Below the pieces are notes generated by a model. The model searched no databases, was not told the origin of the DNA, and saw nothing but the letters and a program-made list of their open reading frames with translations. The translations under genes were made by a program, and so were the position numbers. Shown in pieces: positions 1-8,618 of a DNA stretch of 55,253 nt. Source of the stretch: Planctomycetota bacterium (GTDB lineage: Bacteria; Planctomycetota; PUPC01; JACPCR01); NCBI GenBank assembly GCA_027625095.1, contig JAQBXN010000045.1:1-55253 (forward strand), in the 5' to 3' direction. Every line of letters starts with the position of its first letter. Within the stretch, counting starts at the first letter, position 1.

Positions 1-675
1 TATGTCGGTGCTGAGCCGTGGGGTTACCGCGGCGAAGCAGTTGAATGGATGGGACACGGCGCGAGCGAACTGCGCCAACTGTTTGACGATGCGGGCCTCA
101 GATGCTGCGGGATGCATATAGCTACGCAAGCGTTGCAGGGAGACAACCTCGCCCGGACTGTTGAGCTGAACAAGACGCTTGGCAACAAGTTCCTCATCAT
201 CGCCGGCGACAGTCAGCGCATGAGCACCCCGGGAGGCGTGGCTGAATTGGCCGGCATCCTCAATGACACCGCGGAAAAGCTTAAAAAAGAGCGAATGCAA
301 ACCGGGTATCACGCGCATCCGTTCGATTTTGTTACTCACGGCGATCAGACTGCCTGGGACATACTGTTCAGCAGCACCAATGATGATGTCGTCATGCAGA
401 TGGACAATGGTAACTGTGCCGGCGGTGGCGGGGATCCTGTTGCCATCATGAAAAAGTTTCCAGGCCGCGTCCGCAGCATGCACCTCAAGGAATACGGCGG
501 GCCGGAGGGCGCAGTCATCGGTGGAGGGGATGCGGACTGGGCCGAAACCTTCCGTCTCTGTGAGGAGGAAAACGAGACCGAGTGGTATATCGTTGAGGAG
601 GGCGGCAAGGATGGCCTCGGCTTCGACGTGTGCAGGAGAAGCTTCGAAGGATTGCGTGGAATGGGGAAGTGCTAG
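1..675 (+). CDS. Sugar phosphate isomerase/epimerase (TIM barrel), 5' truncated by the window edge
   Basis: The frame is open from base 1, so the start lies outside the window and about 225 residues are visible. It looks like the C-terminal two thirds of an AP-endonuclease-2/xylose-isomerase-like TIM barrel. The metal-site signatures are in the usual order: GYHAHPFDF (first His pair), MQMDNGNCAGGGGDP (Asp plus the gly-rich turn), MHLKEYGG (His-Leu-Lys) and WYIVEEGG near the C-terminus (last Glu). Members epimerise or isomerise sugars and inositol derivatives in the cytoplasm; the substrate cannot be read from sequence. It ends two bases before the HpcH-type aldolase start, so the two are almost certainly co-transcribed and probably act in one sugar-acid route. 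Confidence 0.82.
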   Translation, partial: YVGAEPWGYRGEAVEWMGHGASELRQLFDDAGLRCCGMHIATQALQGDNLARTVELNKTLGNKFLIIAGDSQRMSTPGGVAELAGILNDTAEKLKKERMQTGYHAHPFDFVTHGDQTAWDILFSSTNDDVVMQMDNGNCAGGGGDPVAIMKKFPGRVRSMHLKEYGGPEGAVIGGGDADWAETFRLCEEENETEWYIVEEGGKDGLGFDVCRRSFEGLRGMGKC

Positions 676-677
676 AC

Positions 678-1445
678 ATGTTCAAGAACATTTTCAAAGA
701 TGAAAAGGGTAACAGCAAAAAGCTCTACGCTTGTTCCGTGATTACGGGTAGCACAAGAGTGGTGGAGTTGGCGGGATTGTGCGGATTCGACGTGGTCTGG
801 ATCGATATGGAACATGCTTCGTCTACCCTGGACGGTGCCGAGCGTATGGTCATTGCCGCCGAGGCCCACGACATGATCCCGCTCGTCCGCACCAGCGGTT
901 ACCGTCGCGAGCACATTCTTCATGCGCTCGAAATCGGCGGCCAGATCATTGTCGTGCCTATGGTGAATGATGCGGACACAGCACGCGAGACCGTGGCGTA
1001 CGGTAAGTTTTCGCCTGTGGGTCGACGAGGCTTTAATCGCGGCAGCCGAGGGTTACGATTTGGAGTCGATGGCGACAACTGGATGGAACGAGTCAATGCC
1101 GAGACCTGGCTCATTCCGCAGATTGAAACTGTCGAGGCCGTCAGCAATATCGACGATATCCTGGCTGTCGAGGGGCTCGACGGTATTTTCATCGGCCCGG
1201 GCGATCTCTCGTCAGATATGGGGATTCAGGCTCAATTCGATAATCCCCGCTTGATAGAGAATGCAGTCAGTTGCATCCGAAAGGCAAAGGCAATGGGCCT
1301 GGTAGCAGGAATCTTCGCGGGCGAAGGGCCATTGTTTGAGGCCACTCGGGAGGCCGGAGCTGACCTCTTCATCGCCGGTTCGGATTCAAAGATCCTGCGA
1401 GAAGGTATGCAGGCGGTGGTGCAGCAATTGAAAGGATCAGACTGA
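678..1445 (+). CDS. HpcH/HpaI-family class II aldolase (2-keto-3-deoxy sugar acid type)
   Basis: A 255-residue cytoplasmic aldolase of normal family length. I take the ATG at 678, two bases after the upstream stop, instead of an in-frame ATG at 630 that would lie inside the isomerase gene. The HpaI catalytic set is visible at near-identical spacing: D43 and H46 in WIDMEH, R71 in PLVRTSG, metal ligands E150 in PQIETVEA and D176 in GPGDLS. The family cleaves 2-keto-3-deoxy acids (for example rhamnonate, glucarate or 4-hydroxy-2-oxoheptanedioate products) to pyruvate plus an aldehyde, using a divalent metal. Paired with the upstream isomerase it suits uronate or deoxy-sugar catabolism; the exact substrate is unknown. 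Confidence 0.88.
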   Translation: MFKNIFKDEKGNSKKLYACSVITGSTRVVELAGLCGFDVVWIDMEHASSTLDGAERMVIAAEAHDMIPLVRTSGYRREHILHALEIGGQIIVVPMVNDADTARETVAYGKFSPVGRRGFNRGSRGLRFGVDGDNWMERVNAETWLIPQIETVEAVSNIDDILAVEGLDGIFIGPGDLSSDMGIQAQFDNPRLIENAVSCIRKAKAMGLVAGIFAGEGPLFEATREAGADLFIAGSDSKILREGMQAVVQQLKGSD

Positions 1446-1473
1446 CCAATCCTCGATATCTAACCCAGATACC

Positions 1474-1782
1474 TCATGAATCCATAAGTTTGCTGAGTTT
1501 GTTCATTTCAGACTGTGCCAACACTTTTTGCAGCTCTTTTTCCTCTCGGCGTCCTGCCTCGAAGCGTTCGTATTCCTCTTCGGAGAACAGGGGCTCACCG
1601 GAATCGAACCATGCGAGCCATTCTTGGATCTCTTCCAGCGTCTTTGGCCAGGGGGTTCCATCCAGGCATACATCCTCTGCCTCATCTTGTACGGTTACCT
1701 GTACAACAGTGTCATCGGGCCAATCGACCGATTCATTGAGCACCACTGTGCCGTCTCGAAATGTACCAGTTACGTGAGCCAT
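1474..1782 (-). CDS. Orphan antitoxin-like protein (AbrB/DUF104-like N-terminus)
   Basis: 102 residues. The first 30 have the pattern of small antitoxins in which a beta-rich DNA-binding end reads V-x-G-x-x-x-x-G-x-V-V-L: here VTGTFRDGTVVLNESVDW. The rest is an acidic, helical tail (LAWFDSGEPLFSEEEYERF) of the kind that masks a PIN-domain toxin. No toxin follows: only 28 bases separate its stop from the convergent aldolase gene, and the upstream neighbour is the giant PQQ protein. It is therefore either a solitary antitoxin or the remains of a lost pair. Family assignment is by pattern only. Confidence 0.55.
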   Translation of the reverse strand: MAHVTGTFRDGTVVLNESVDWPDDTVVQVTVQDEAEDVCLDGTPWPKTLEEIQEWLAWFDSGEPLFSEEEYERFEAGRREEKELQKVLAQSEMNKLSKLMDS

Positions 1783-1828
1783 GATGTTCGAATGTTATTT
1801 TATACCGGCATCACCGGCAAGCCCCGCG

Positions 1829-4800
1829 TCATTCAGGAATCACTTCAAAACCGTTCAAGATTGGCGCGGATTCCCATGTTTGCGTCTTTGCCCCAGAGAC
1901 ACATTCAAGTTCGATCTGATTTCCGGCCATGATGCCAGTGAATTCTCGGACCAGAGCTGTCCGTTTTCGCCCAGACTCTAAGACCACGTCAAATGTTTGG
2001 AGCACGGGCGTGCCCTGTAGTTTTACGTCAAACACGCGTTCGCCCGGTTTCACATTGTTCAGCTCAGCGAAGTGAAGCCGGACAGTGTATGGCTGTGGTG
2101 GGCGCTGCGCGGTCTCACGCATCTCGAAAGGGACAAAGCTCCAGGACGGCCGTTCAGTGATGCGGCCTCGATGACTGAAATCGAGAAGCAATTGGCCGGT
2201 GTCGAGGCCGGCTTCTGAGAGCGTCTTCCATGGAATGGCCAGCTCACACACAAACGCATTCTGGTTCGCCTGAACGGCCCCTTGCCACGGTGCATTCCAT
2301 TGACTGTCTTCACCGGTTTTCCCCATGATCGCTCCTGGTATTAGCCAAGGGAGTTTTGTGGCCAGGACCCTATCGTCGTTAACCCGTTCGCCACGTTCGA
2401 ATCCGAGAGAATCGGAAGGCATTTCAGACAGCCGTAGTCGATGGTAGGCCAATGGGTTCCAGCCCGCGTGCCCAACCGGATACCAGGCTACACGAAACCA
2501 GTCACCAGGATAGGCATCGGTATTGTCTGAGTCATTGAAGAACGCTTGAAGTCCAAACTCTTTGCCCTCGTTCGGGTCAATGTTCAGGTTTTGCCACGGA
2601 ATAAGGATCTCTAGGGAGTAGCCTCCTTCAGTGCGTCTGCCGAAGACCTGTGCTTTGAGAGGGTGGGACGATTTAGCTTTGTAGCGATGGTCTTCGAGAA
2701 AGACTTCAGGTTTCGCATCCTTTTCCGAAGGTGGCGCTATTGTCAGTTGGAACGATTCTTTGGAACCGACTTCCTCCGACATAAAGATTTCCACCGAATC
2801 TTTACGCCAGAGTTTTTCCGCATCCGGATCGGCAATGAGGTTTTGATCAACAATGAGGCCGGCCAACAGCAGGCCCTTTTTATTCCAGCCGAGGCGAAAC
2901 GAAGGATCAAAGTCAGAGCTGGAGGTTTTCATGGTTCCATCCTGGGCGGCAAGCGACGCCTGATGGAATCCGCGTCCTTCCCAATCATTGATGTTGCCAT
3001 CGATATCGATGCCATCAAGACGGGGGACGTTAATCGTTGGTGTGATGACGGGCGGGCTGGTGCGGACAAGCCCGGCCTTGTCGGGCTTTGGGGCCCGCTG
3101 CATCATCACTGGAGGACTGGTCTTGTTTGTCAGAAGGAGCCGCTGCAGGGCATGCGGCTTGAAACCGGTATGACCATCAGGATGCCAGGCCACTCGAAAC
3201 CAATCACGAGAGTCCGGTTTGTTCTGGTCTGAATCATTGACCATGACCTGCAGCGCGGTTTCTCCACCGAGTTCCGGACGAATGCGAAGGTTGCTCCAGG
3301 GCAACATCAGTTCCACCGCGTAGCCGTCCGGCGTGCGTTTTCCGTTTACTGCAACCGAGAGTGGGGCGCCTGACTTGTCCACCCGGCGATCCCAGAAATA
3401 GGCACGGGCTTCCGGTTGCTTGCCGTCCGCTCCGGGGCCGATGCAAAGGTGAAAACGGTTTTGGGATTCACGGTTTTCTGACATGAAGAGTTCTATGGAA
3501 TCCTTCGACCACATGGATGCCTGTGCGGGATATTCGACGACAGCGTTGTCCCGAACTTTGAGATAGAGGAGCAGGCCGAGGTCACTCCATCCAATGAACA
3601 GGGATGGGTCAAGATTTTCCGGCATGCGTGCATTACCCTTGGGGTCAGTGAAATGCATTACATGGAGGCCGCGGCCCTGCCAGTCGTCATCGTTGCCATC
3701 AATGGAAATGTCTGTAAGCCGGGGGATGTCGTAGGCAGGGAAGAGATCTGTATGCGACCAGAGCCCGTCATAACTTGCGGCGCCGGCGGACATTCCAAGA
3801 TGAACCACCTTCTGTTTGCGGGCGTCGGAGATGGCTACTTCGCAGGAGTGATCCTGCCAGATCTCAGCATCGTTCTCTCGAATATCGTCTTTCCATTTCT
3901 CGACGTTGCCGCGGCGATCTACTTCCGCTGGTCGTCTGTATGCCAGATACAGGTGGTCCTTATCATACCGAAGGAAGACTTTTGATTTTTCATCGTTCAC
4001 TTGCAGCGGGAATTGGTTGTCCCAACATTTGTCATCGAGTTTGCCGTCGACTGCGGGTGCAATTGCAGCTTTCAAAGCAACGATGGGGGCGAAGTTTTCA
4101 AGATTCAGGACCAATCGACGAAGGCCATAGACCGCGCTGGTATAAAGCCAGGGGCGAGTCGTTCCTTCGATTGGATTTCTGTCCGCATTGATTCGATCAA
4201 AGCCGAGGTTTTCGTCGAATCCGATCTCACAGGGGATCTGCATGCCGGTCGTCGGACGAGGCATCCCCAGCCAGAGAGAACGATTTTCATCGCGGCGGTC
4301 TCCCGGAGCGCCAAGATTCAGGGCCACATGCCCAAGAATGCTCTTGGCCGGCTCATCGAAGAAGACAGCCCAGTCTTCCTGGCGAGAAACCCTTGCCGGC
4401 GAAAGGGCCAGCGAAGTCTGGAAGTTGTATGAACAGACGCAGCCGCCGCTTCCTTCATTTGCAATGAGCAGCCCGAGCGCGGGTATCATGCTCATGGCGC
4501 ACGCGGGCCGCACTCCTGAAAAATTTCGCAGGCCGCTGTCATCTTCCAGGTCGTACATCCCCAGTGTAGCGGAGCGGAAAAAATGCATGCCCGCTGATGA
4601 TATGACACTGCCGCAGCCATACGCCCGCTGGTAAGCTTTGGCGGCCCGCTTGCCGGTCAGTGGATGTTCGCGCTTCCCCGCCGAAGAGGCTTCGGGCATG
4701 CCCCTGGACTTCAGAGCATGTGGTGGCAGGTCTTTCCAGGGAGCTTGCCCTTCGCCGGGGATGCCCTCTTTGATGAACACCTTCCTGGTCGCCCCGGTCT

Positions 4801-6904
4801 GCGCGTCAAGAGCAAGGCAACTGCCCTGAAGGAACACATAGACGGTTTCATCGTCGGCGGTCAGTTGTCCAAGGTTGAACGCCAGACTGTTGATCTCCTT
4901 CACCCAGAGGTCGAGCCCGTTGTAGGCATCCACAGCCATCAAGTGATGATTGCCCACGGCGAAATAACGGCCGTTGGCAACGGCGGGCATGAATGCCTGA
5001 TGCCGGTTTGCCATCCAGGCTGGTCCGGGGCCCCCGAACCAGGCGAGTTCGAGAGGCCACTTCAAGCGTTGGTCGTTCGCTGCTTCAGAGTCCCAATCTA
5101 GAGCGCCAGGGAGCTTGCCGCGGGTGATGATGTAACCACGCTCGTCCTTCCTGACTTCTGAATCCGGTATCTTCGCCTCTCGAATGAATTGTTCCTGTTG
5201 CGGGAGTGATGAGCCGGTAAAACACATCACCCCTCCGCACGGTCTGAGCACACGGTAAAGGTCGGCAGACAGCTCTAGACTGTTCCCGGCAACGACGACC
5301 AGGTTTGCAAAAAAGTCCGGCAAAGAAAGTTCGGCGGAATTCTCGAGATGGCGCACGGAGATGCGGGTGCCGTACAGGTTGCTGTTCAGAAAACGCTGCC
5401 TGGATGTTTCCACATCGGATTTCTCCAAATACAGCCTCACAACATTGAGGCCCGTTTGTTTGATTACCGCATCCTCCACCGGCAATGGAGTTGAGCCTGT
5501 CACCAATGCGTAACCGCGAGTCATCCGCGTCAGATTGATTCCGGTGAAGCAATCCAGCGCCTCCTTCGGCAGTTTGGATTCTGTTTCCTCCGATTTCGAG
5601 ATCTCCTCCACAGCCTTGGTTGCCACACCGGTTCGAAAGCAAGAAATGACGCCCTTATGAGTCGAGGTGAATACGTCCCCACCAGCGACGGCGATGCCTC
5701 GAACTTCTCCATCTGCGGCTTCTTTCCAGGCAAGTGACCCATCCGACAGATTGAGTGCAGAAACTGTATCGGTTCCGCCAACCAGCAGGACATTTCCGGC
5801 ACGGACAAACGAGAACACACGAGGATGGCTCGCTTGCCACAATGTTTTACCGTTCTGTATGGCTTCTACAGTACCGTTGCCGGCGGCGTAGATTACCTTC
5901 CCATCGTCGACAACGAAGTGACGCTCGGGAAACTCATCCTTCGCATTACCAGTGGCGAGGTTGAACGACCGCATTCCATCACCAGGTCGCGGCCCGAATT
6001 TCTCCCATTTACCGGACATCTGCCATTTTGCTCCGTGGGCCCCGCTGTAGAAGGATTCGCCGGCAATAATCGCCCGCCAGCCGCCGTTGGCCCGGTTTTC
6101 CCCGATGCGATAGTAATGCAGGCGCCCCGTCTGACGATCGAACGCCGCTGGCACCGAACGCCCAGTTGGCACTAGAAGCTTGTCGTCAGAAGCGAGCAGG
6201 TATCCCTGCGGTGCCACCCCACCAATCGCCAGCGATCCCCCGTGTGGATAGAGCATGAACTTGCCGCCTGAGGTGTCATTGCACCAAATCTCTTTTCCGG
6301 TCTTTGCATCCAACGCATAAACAAGAATCCCCTCTGATGGCCACATGCCTGCCGTCACATACACGACGCCGCGATCCACAAGAATACCAGCGCGGCATGG
6401 CCAGCGGGAGATGATTCGGCTGTTCCCTGAAATCTGTCTTGAATCAAATGCGGTACGGAACGACCACAGAAGTGTGCCTGACTTTGCATCCAGGCAGTAG
6501 GCGAGGCCGTCATCCGAAGCGAAGTGACAGCGACCGTCGTCAATTTGGGGCGCAAACCGCACCGGGCCGTTGGTCGTGAATCTCCAGCGTACCTTGCCGG
6601 ACATTGTCTCGATTGCTCTCACCGTATCGTCGGTGGAAGAACCGAAGAATACGAGTCCGTCCGACACTACCGGCTGGAGGGCGTAATCGAAATCCAGCCG
6701 GTTCATCTCAACTCCAGGCTCGTCCCAGGCAGGGGAGGGAGGCCGGAGGTTTTCGAATGACCACTTTTCGTTGAGCGGAAAATTGAGTTCCTCTTCCGTG
6801 ACGCCACTTCGACGGATGTCGTGCCGGTAGGCCGGCCAATCGTCCGCGTATGCGAGGCTGACGAAAGCGAACACGATCCTGCTAGTGTGATTGAAAATTT
6901 TCAC
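1829..6904 (-). CDS. Giant exported PQQ-type propeller protein with methyltransferase-like insert, CBM9-like repeats and C-terminal malectin domain
   Basis: About 1691 residues. I prefer the GTG at 6904 (MKIFNHTSRIVFAFVSLAYA, cleavable signal) over a TTG two codons upstream; neither has a strong Shine-Dalgarno. Order of domains: outer-membrane-assembly/PQQ-like beta-propeller blades (residues ~25-430, recurrent patterns such as GKVRWRFTTNGPVRFAP and AKSGTLLWSFRT); a Rossmann-like methyltransferase remnant (~470-590, LPDFFANLVVVAG then LYRVLRPCGGVMCFTG); more propeller blades (~620-900); two or three CBM9/DOMON-like sugar-binding beta-sandwiches (~950-1500, recurring DWQGRGLHVMH, SMWSKDSIELFMSE and WFRVAWHPDGHTGFKP versus LWRKDSVEIFMSEE and WFRVAWYPVGHAGWNP); and a malectin domain at the end (YTVRLHFAELNN ... 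FDVVLESG). It probably binds carbohydrate outside the cytoplasm; an enzymatic role is not shown. Confidence 0.8.
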   Translation of the reverse strand: MKIFNHTSRIVFAFVSLAYADDWPAYRHDIRRSGVTEEELNFPLNEKWSFENLRPPSPAWDEPGVEMNRLDFDYALQPVVSDGLVFFGSSTDDTVRAIETMSGKVRWRFTTNGPVRFAPQIDDGRCHFASDDGLAYCLDAKSGTLLWSFRTAFDSRQISGNSRIISRWPCRAGILVDRGVVYVTAGMWPSEGILVYALDAKTGKEIWCNDTSGGKFMLYPHGGSLAIGGVAPQGYLLASDDKLLVPTGRSVPAAFDRQTGRLHYYRIGENRANGGWRAIIAGESFYSGAHGAKWQMSGKWEKFGPRPGDGMRSFNLATGNAKDEFPERHFVVDDGKVIYAAGNGTVEAIQNGKTLWQASHPRVFSFVRAGNVLLVGGTDTVSALNLSDGSLAWKEAADGEVRGIAVAGGDVFTSTHKGVISCFRTGVATKAVEEISKSEETESKLPKEALDCFTGINLTRMTRGYALVTGSTPLPVEDAVIKQTGLNVVRLYLEKSDVETSRQRFLNSNLYGTRISVRHLENSAELSLPDFFANLVVVAGNSLELSADLYRVLRPCGGVMCFTGSSLPQQEQFIREAKIPDSEVRKDERGYIITRGKLPGALDWDSEAANDQRLKWPLELAWFGGPGPAWMANRHQAFMPAVANGRYFAVGNHHLMAVDAYNGLDLWVKEINSLAFNLGQLTADDETVYVFLQGSCLALDAQTGATRKVFIKEGIPGEGQAPWKDLPPHALKSRGMPEASSAGKREHPLTGKRAAKAYQRAYGCGSVISSAGMHFFRSATLGMYDLEDDSGLRNFSGVRPACAMSMIPALGLLIANEGSGGCVCSYNFQTSLALSPARVSRQEDWAVFFDEPAKSILGHVALNLGAPGDRRDENRSLWLGMPRPTTGMQIPCEIGFDENLGFDRINADRNPIEGTTRPWLYTSAVYGLRRLVLNLENFAPIVALKAAIAPAVDGKLDDKCWDNQFPLQVNDEKSKVFLRYDKDHLYLAYRRPAEVDRRGNVEKWKDDIRENDAEIWQDHSCEVAISDARKQKVVHLGMSAGAASYDGLWSHTDLFPAYDIPRLTDISIDGNDDDWQGRGLHVMHFTDPKGNARMPENLDPSLFIGWSDLGLLLYLKVRDNAVVEYPAQASMWSKDSIELFMSENRESQNRFHLCIGPGADGKQPEARAYFWDRRVDKSGAPLSVAVNGKRTPDGYAVELMLPWSNLRIRPELGGETALQVMVNDSDQNKPDSRDWFRVAWHPDGHTGFKPHALQRLLLTNKTSPPVMMQRAPKPDKAGLVRTSPPVITPTINVPRLDGIDIDGNINDWEGRGFHQASLAAQDGTMKTSSSDFDPSFRLGWNKKGLLLAGLIVDQNLIADPDAEKLWRKDSVEIFMSEEVGSKESFQLTIAPPSEKDAKPEVFLEDHRYKAKSSHPLKAQVFGRRTEGGYSLEILIPWQNLNIDPNEGKEFGLQAFFNDSDNTDAYPGDWFRVAWYPVGHAGWNPLAYHRLRLSEMPSDSLGFERGERVNDDRVLATKLPWLIPGAIMGKTGEDSQWNAPWQGAVQANQNAFVCELAIPWKTLSEAGLDTGQLLLDFSHRGRITERPSWSFVPFEMRETAQRPPQPYTVRLHFAELNNVKPGERVFDVKLQGTPVLQTFDVVLESGRKRTALVREFTGIMAGNQIELECVSGAKTQTWESAPILNGFEVIPE

Positions 6905-7094
6905 GGGCAATTATTCGAAATGCAGGAATGGGGTGGGGAATTCATCGCAGCGCTTCCGGGCTACGCGCGTACGCTAGGTGAAGGTGATTGGCCCGTCTTG
7001 TCAACGTATGCTTAGACGGAAACACAAAAGGGTGCTGGCGGCGATGAAGCGAAGATGGGAGTGACCAAGAGAAAGGTTGTAGTGACGGTTTGAA

Positions 7095-7463
7095 CTAAGG
7101 TATGTACTGAATTCGGTCAGCCCATTCGCCAGGCTCGCTCGCATGAGCTGCGAGACCTATGAAATCCAACGTCGCAGCAATCGATAGGGTTCGCCGTAAG
7201 GAAAAGACTCCTGGACATGAATGGCCGTCGGCCAAGTGCGCTGCGGGATGGATTGACATTGTGCTGCGATCAATTGTTACCAGCACCCGACCCTCCCGTT
7301 CAGCCCAAAGTAAGATCTCGGGGTCATCGGCTCCAAGCGGAAGGTCGGGGAAATCACCCACTCGGACAACATCGATTGAGTTTTCTTCCTGCGAATTATG
7401 ACGTTGAACTGCCATCCACAACAACCCACGCAGATTTTCATCCAGAAGGTAAAGCAGGGCCAT
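7095..7463 (-). CDS. DUF5615-family PIN-like toxin
   Basis: 122 residues with the signature of the PIN-like DUF5615 family: LLDENLRG at the N-terminus (acidic metal-binding residues), ADDPEILLWAEREGRVLVTID in the middle (D-x-x-I-L-x-W-A then R-V-L-V-T-x-D). The fold is that of Mg-dependent PIN RNases, and genes of this family usually sit behind a DUF433 antitoxin, as here. Its ATG lies two bases after the stop of the antitoxin gene, implying translational coupling. An intact length and no frame damage suggest a functional pair. RNase activity is inferred from the family. Confidence 0.78.
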   Translation of the reverse strand: MALLYLLDENLRGLLWMAVQRHNSQEENSIDVVRVGDFPDLPLGADDPEILLWAEREGRVLVTIDRSTMSIHPAAHLADGHSCPGVFSLRRTLSIAATLDFIGLAAHASEPGEWADRIQYIP

Positions 7464-7465
7464 TT

Positions 7466-7792
7466 TTAAGAAACTTCTGCTTGATGCATAGCCTGCATCC
7501 TTTTACGGAGTTCGAGAAGCTTTGAGCCGCCTTGAGATTGGGCTCTCTCTTTCTCTATCTTCGCTGTTTCCTCTTCCAGGTAAGCCTCCACTTGGCCCTG
7601 ATTCTCAAGATAGAATGCGATCACATTGTGTATCTGTGCGAGACTCAGAGTTGGAAACTGTCCCAAAATCATCTCGGCGCTGAATCCTTCGTTGTAACAA
7701 TACAGGACGTCATCGAGGGCGATTCTGTGGCCTGTAAGGAGAACCAGGCCGTGTTCGTCTTGGCTGAGAAATTCGGGAAGATTGACGTTCAT
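7466..7792 (-). CDS. DUF433-family antitoxin
   Basis: 108 residues, first gene of a two-gene unit with the PIN-like toxin. The DUF433 helix-turn-helix core is clear: LTGHRIALDDVLYCYNEGFSA followed by ILGQFPTLSLAQIHNVIAFY, then an acidic/basic helical tail (EAYLEEETAKIEKERAQ) that would contact the toxin. DUF433 proteins act as DNA-binding antitoxins that repress their own operon. Its first 100 bases upstream (7793-7942) carry no gene and would hold the promoter. Confidence 0.8.
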   Translation of the reverse strand: MNVNLPEFLSQDEHGLVLLTGHRIALDDVLYCYNEGFSAEMILGQFPTLSLAQIHNVIAFYLENQGQVEAYLEEETAKIEKERAQSQGGSKLLELRKRMQAMHQAEVS

Positions 7793-7942
7793 AGTTTATT
7801 TGTTGATTGCCGAATTTGCCCAGCGTAGCACAAATCGAAGCCATTCAACCTTTCCCAACATGCTTGTACTTGATTACTGGGTCTTCACCTTATCGCCGGT
7901 CCCTGTGGGGCCGGCCCCTGAATTGGTACTACTTTGCTTGGC

Positions 7943-8461
7943 TTACACTTCTGTGATCCCGAGTTTCTTCCAGAGTTTTTTGCTCCCTGCTAAATACGCC
8001 TGTCCCCACTTCCGATAATGCACCACGCTCGAATGGCCCACCCCGAACGGCTTGCCAATTTTTCCAGAGGATAACTTCCCTGCCGCCAGATCAGAAAGAT
8101 CAACACGTCTCTCATGGGTCTCTCTCCTCCTCGTACAGGGAGCATCCGGCCGCTCAGTTCATCCTTGGTTCGCAGCGGATTCCAGTGGATGTAAAGAAGC
8201 AGCCGCCGAAGATGGCATCACCGACCGGCAAAAGTAATTGTCGTTGACCGGCAATTCTAATTGTCGCTGGACAGATGGTAATGGCTCCCCATGAGGACGA
8301 AGCTCCAGAAACCAATCCCAAACCGTTCCGGCCGCCTCCCCGGGTAGTTCAAGGAATTTCTCATAGTCGTCTTAATCTTCGAAGTTGGGGCGGCGTTCGT
8401 TGCCGCGGGAGAGCACATGAAACCAGGTATGAGGCCAGTCGACGCGACGCGGGCGTGCGAT
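7943..8461 (-). pseudogene. Decayed REP-associated (Y1/HUH) tyrosine transposase, split by an internal deletion
   Basis: Two halves of one transposase can be read on the minus strand. The N-terminal half (8461 down to 8274) gives ARPRRVDWPHTWFHVLSRGN, the usual start of Y1_Tnp proteins, but the start codon is ATC, a TAA interrupts it at 8372-8374, and a further frame change is needed to reach RFGIGFW...VLMGSHYHL. The HYH at 8275-8283 is the HUH metal motif. The C-terminal half (about 8217 down to 7943) gives YIHWNPLRTKDELSGRM, then RDVLIFLIWRQGSYPLEK, and after a one-base loss in the A5 run at 8059-8063 GKPFGVGHSSVVHYRKWG, the helix-turn-helix tail. The middle, with the catalytic Tyr, is missing and a short tandem repeat sits at the junction. 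The gene is dead. Confidence 0.72.
8224..8269. repeat. Tandem 23-bp repeat, IS21-like transposon end at a deletion junction
   Basis: Two abutting 23-bp units, 8224-8246 and 8247-8269, match at 19 of 23 positions; both contain ACCGGCAA and TAATTGTCG. On the minus strand the block starts with TGTCC at 8273 directly after the HUH motif of the broken transposase. Multiple adjacent terminal repeats and a TG end are how I remember IS21-family termini, so this may be the only remnant of an IS21-type insertion whose body was deleted together with the middle of the host transposase gene. The repeat is seen; the family is inference. Confidence 0.55.
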
Positions 8462-8618
8462 GGGGCGGAAGGCAGGTGGAAACAAGGAAAGAATCAGTCA
8501 ACGGCAGGCTTATAGACACTGGCAAGCCAGATACGATTACCAATCCGGGGGCCAACCCCAAGCCCTCCCTGCGTGACTTTGGAGTAGGGCGTTTAGTGAA
8601 CCACAGAGAGCGCAGAAG

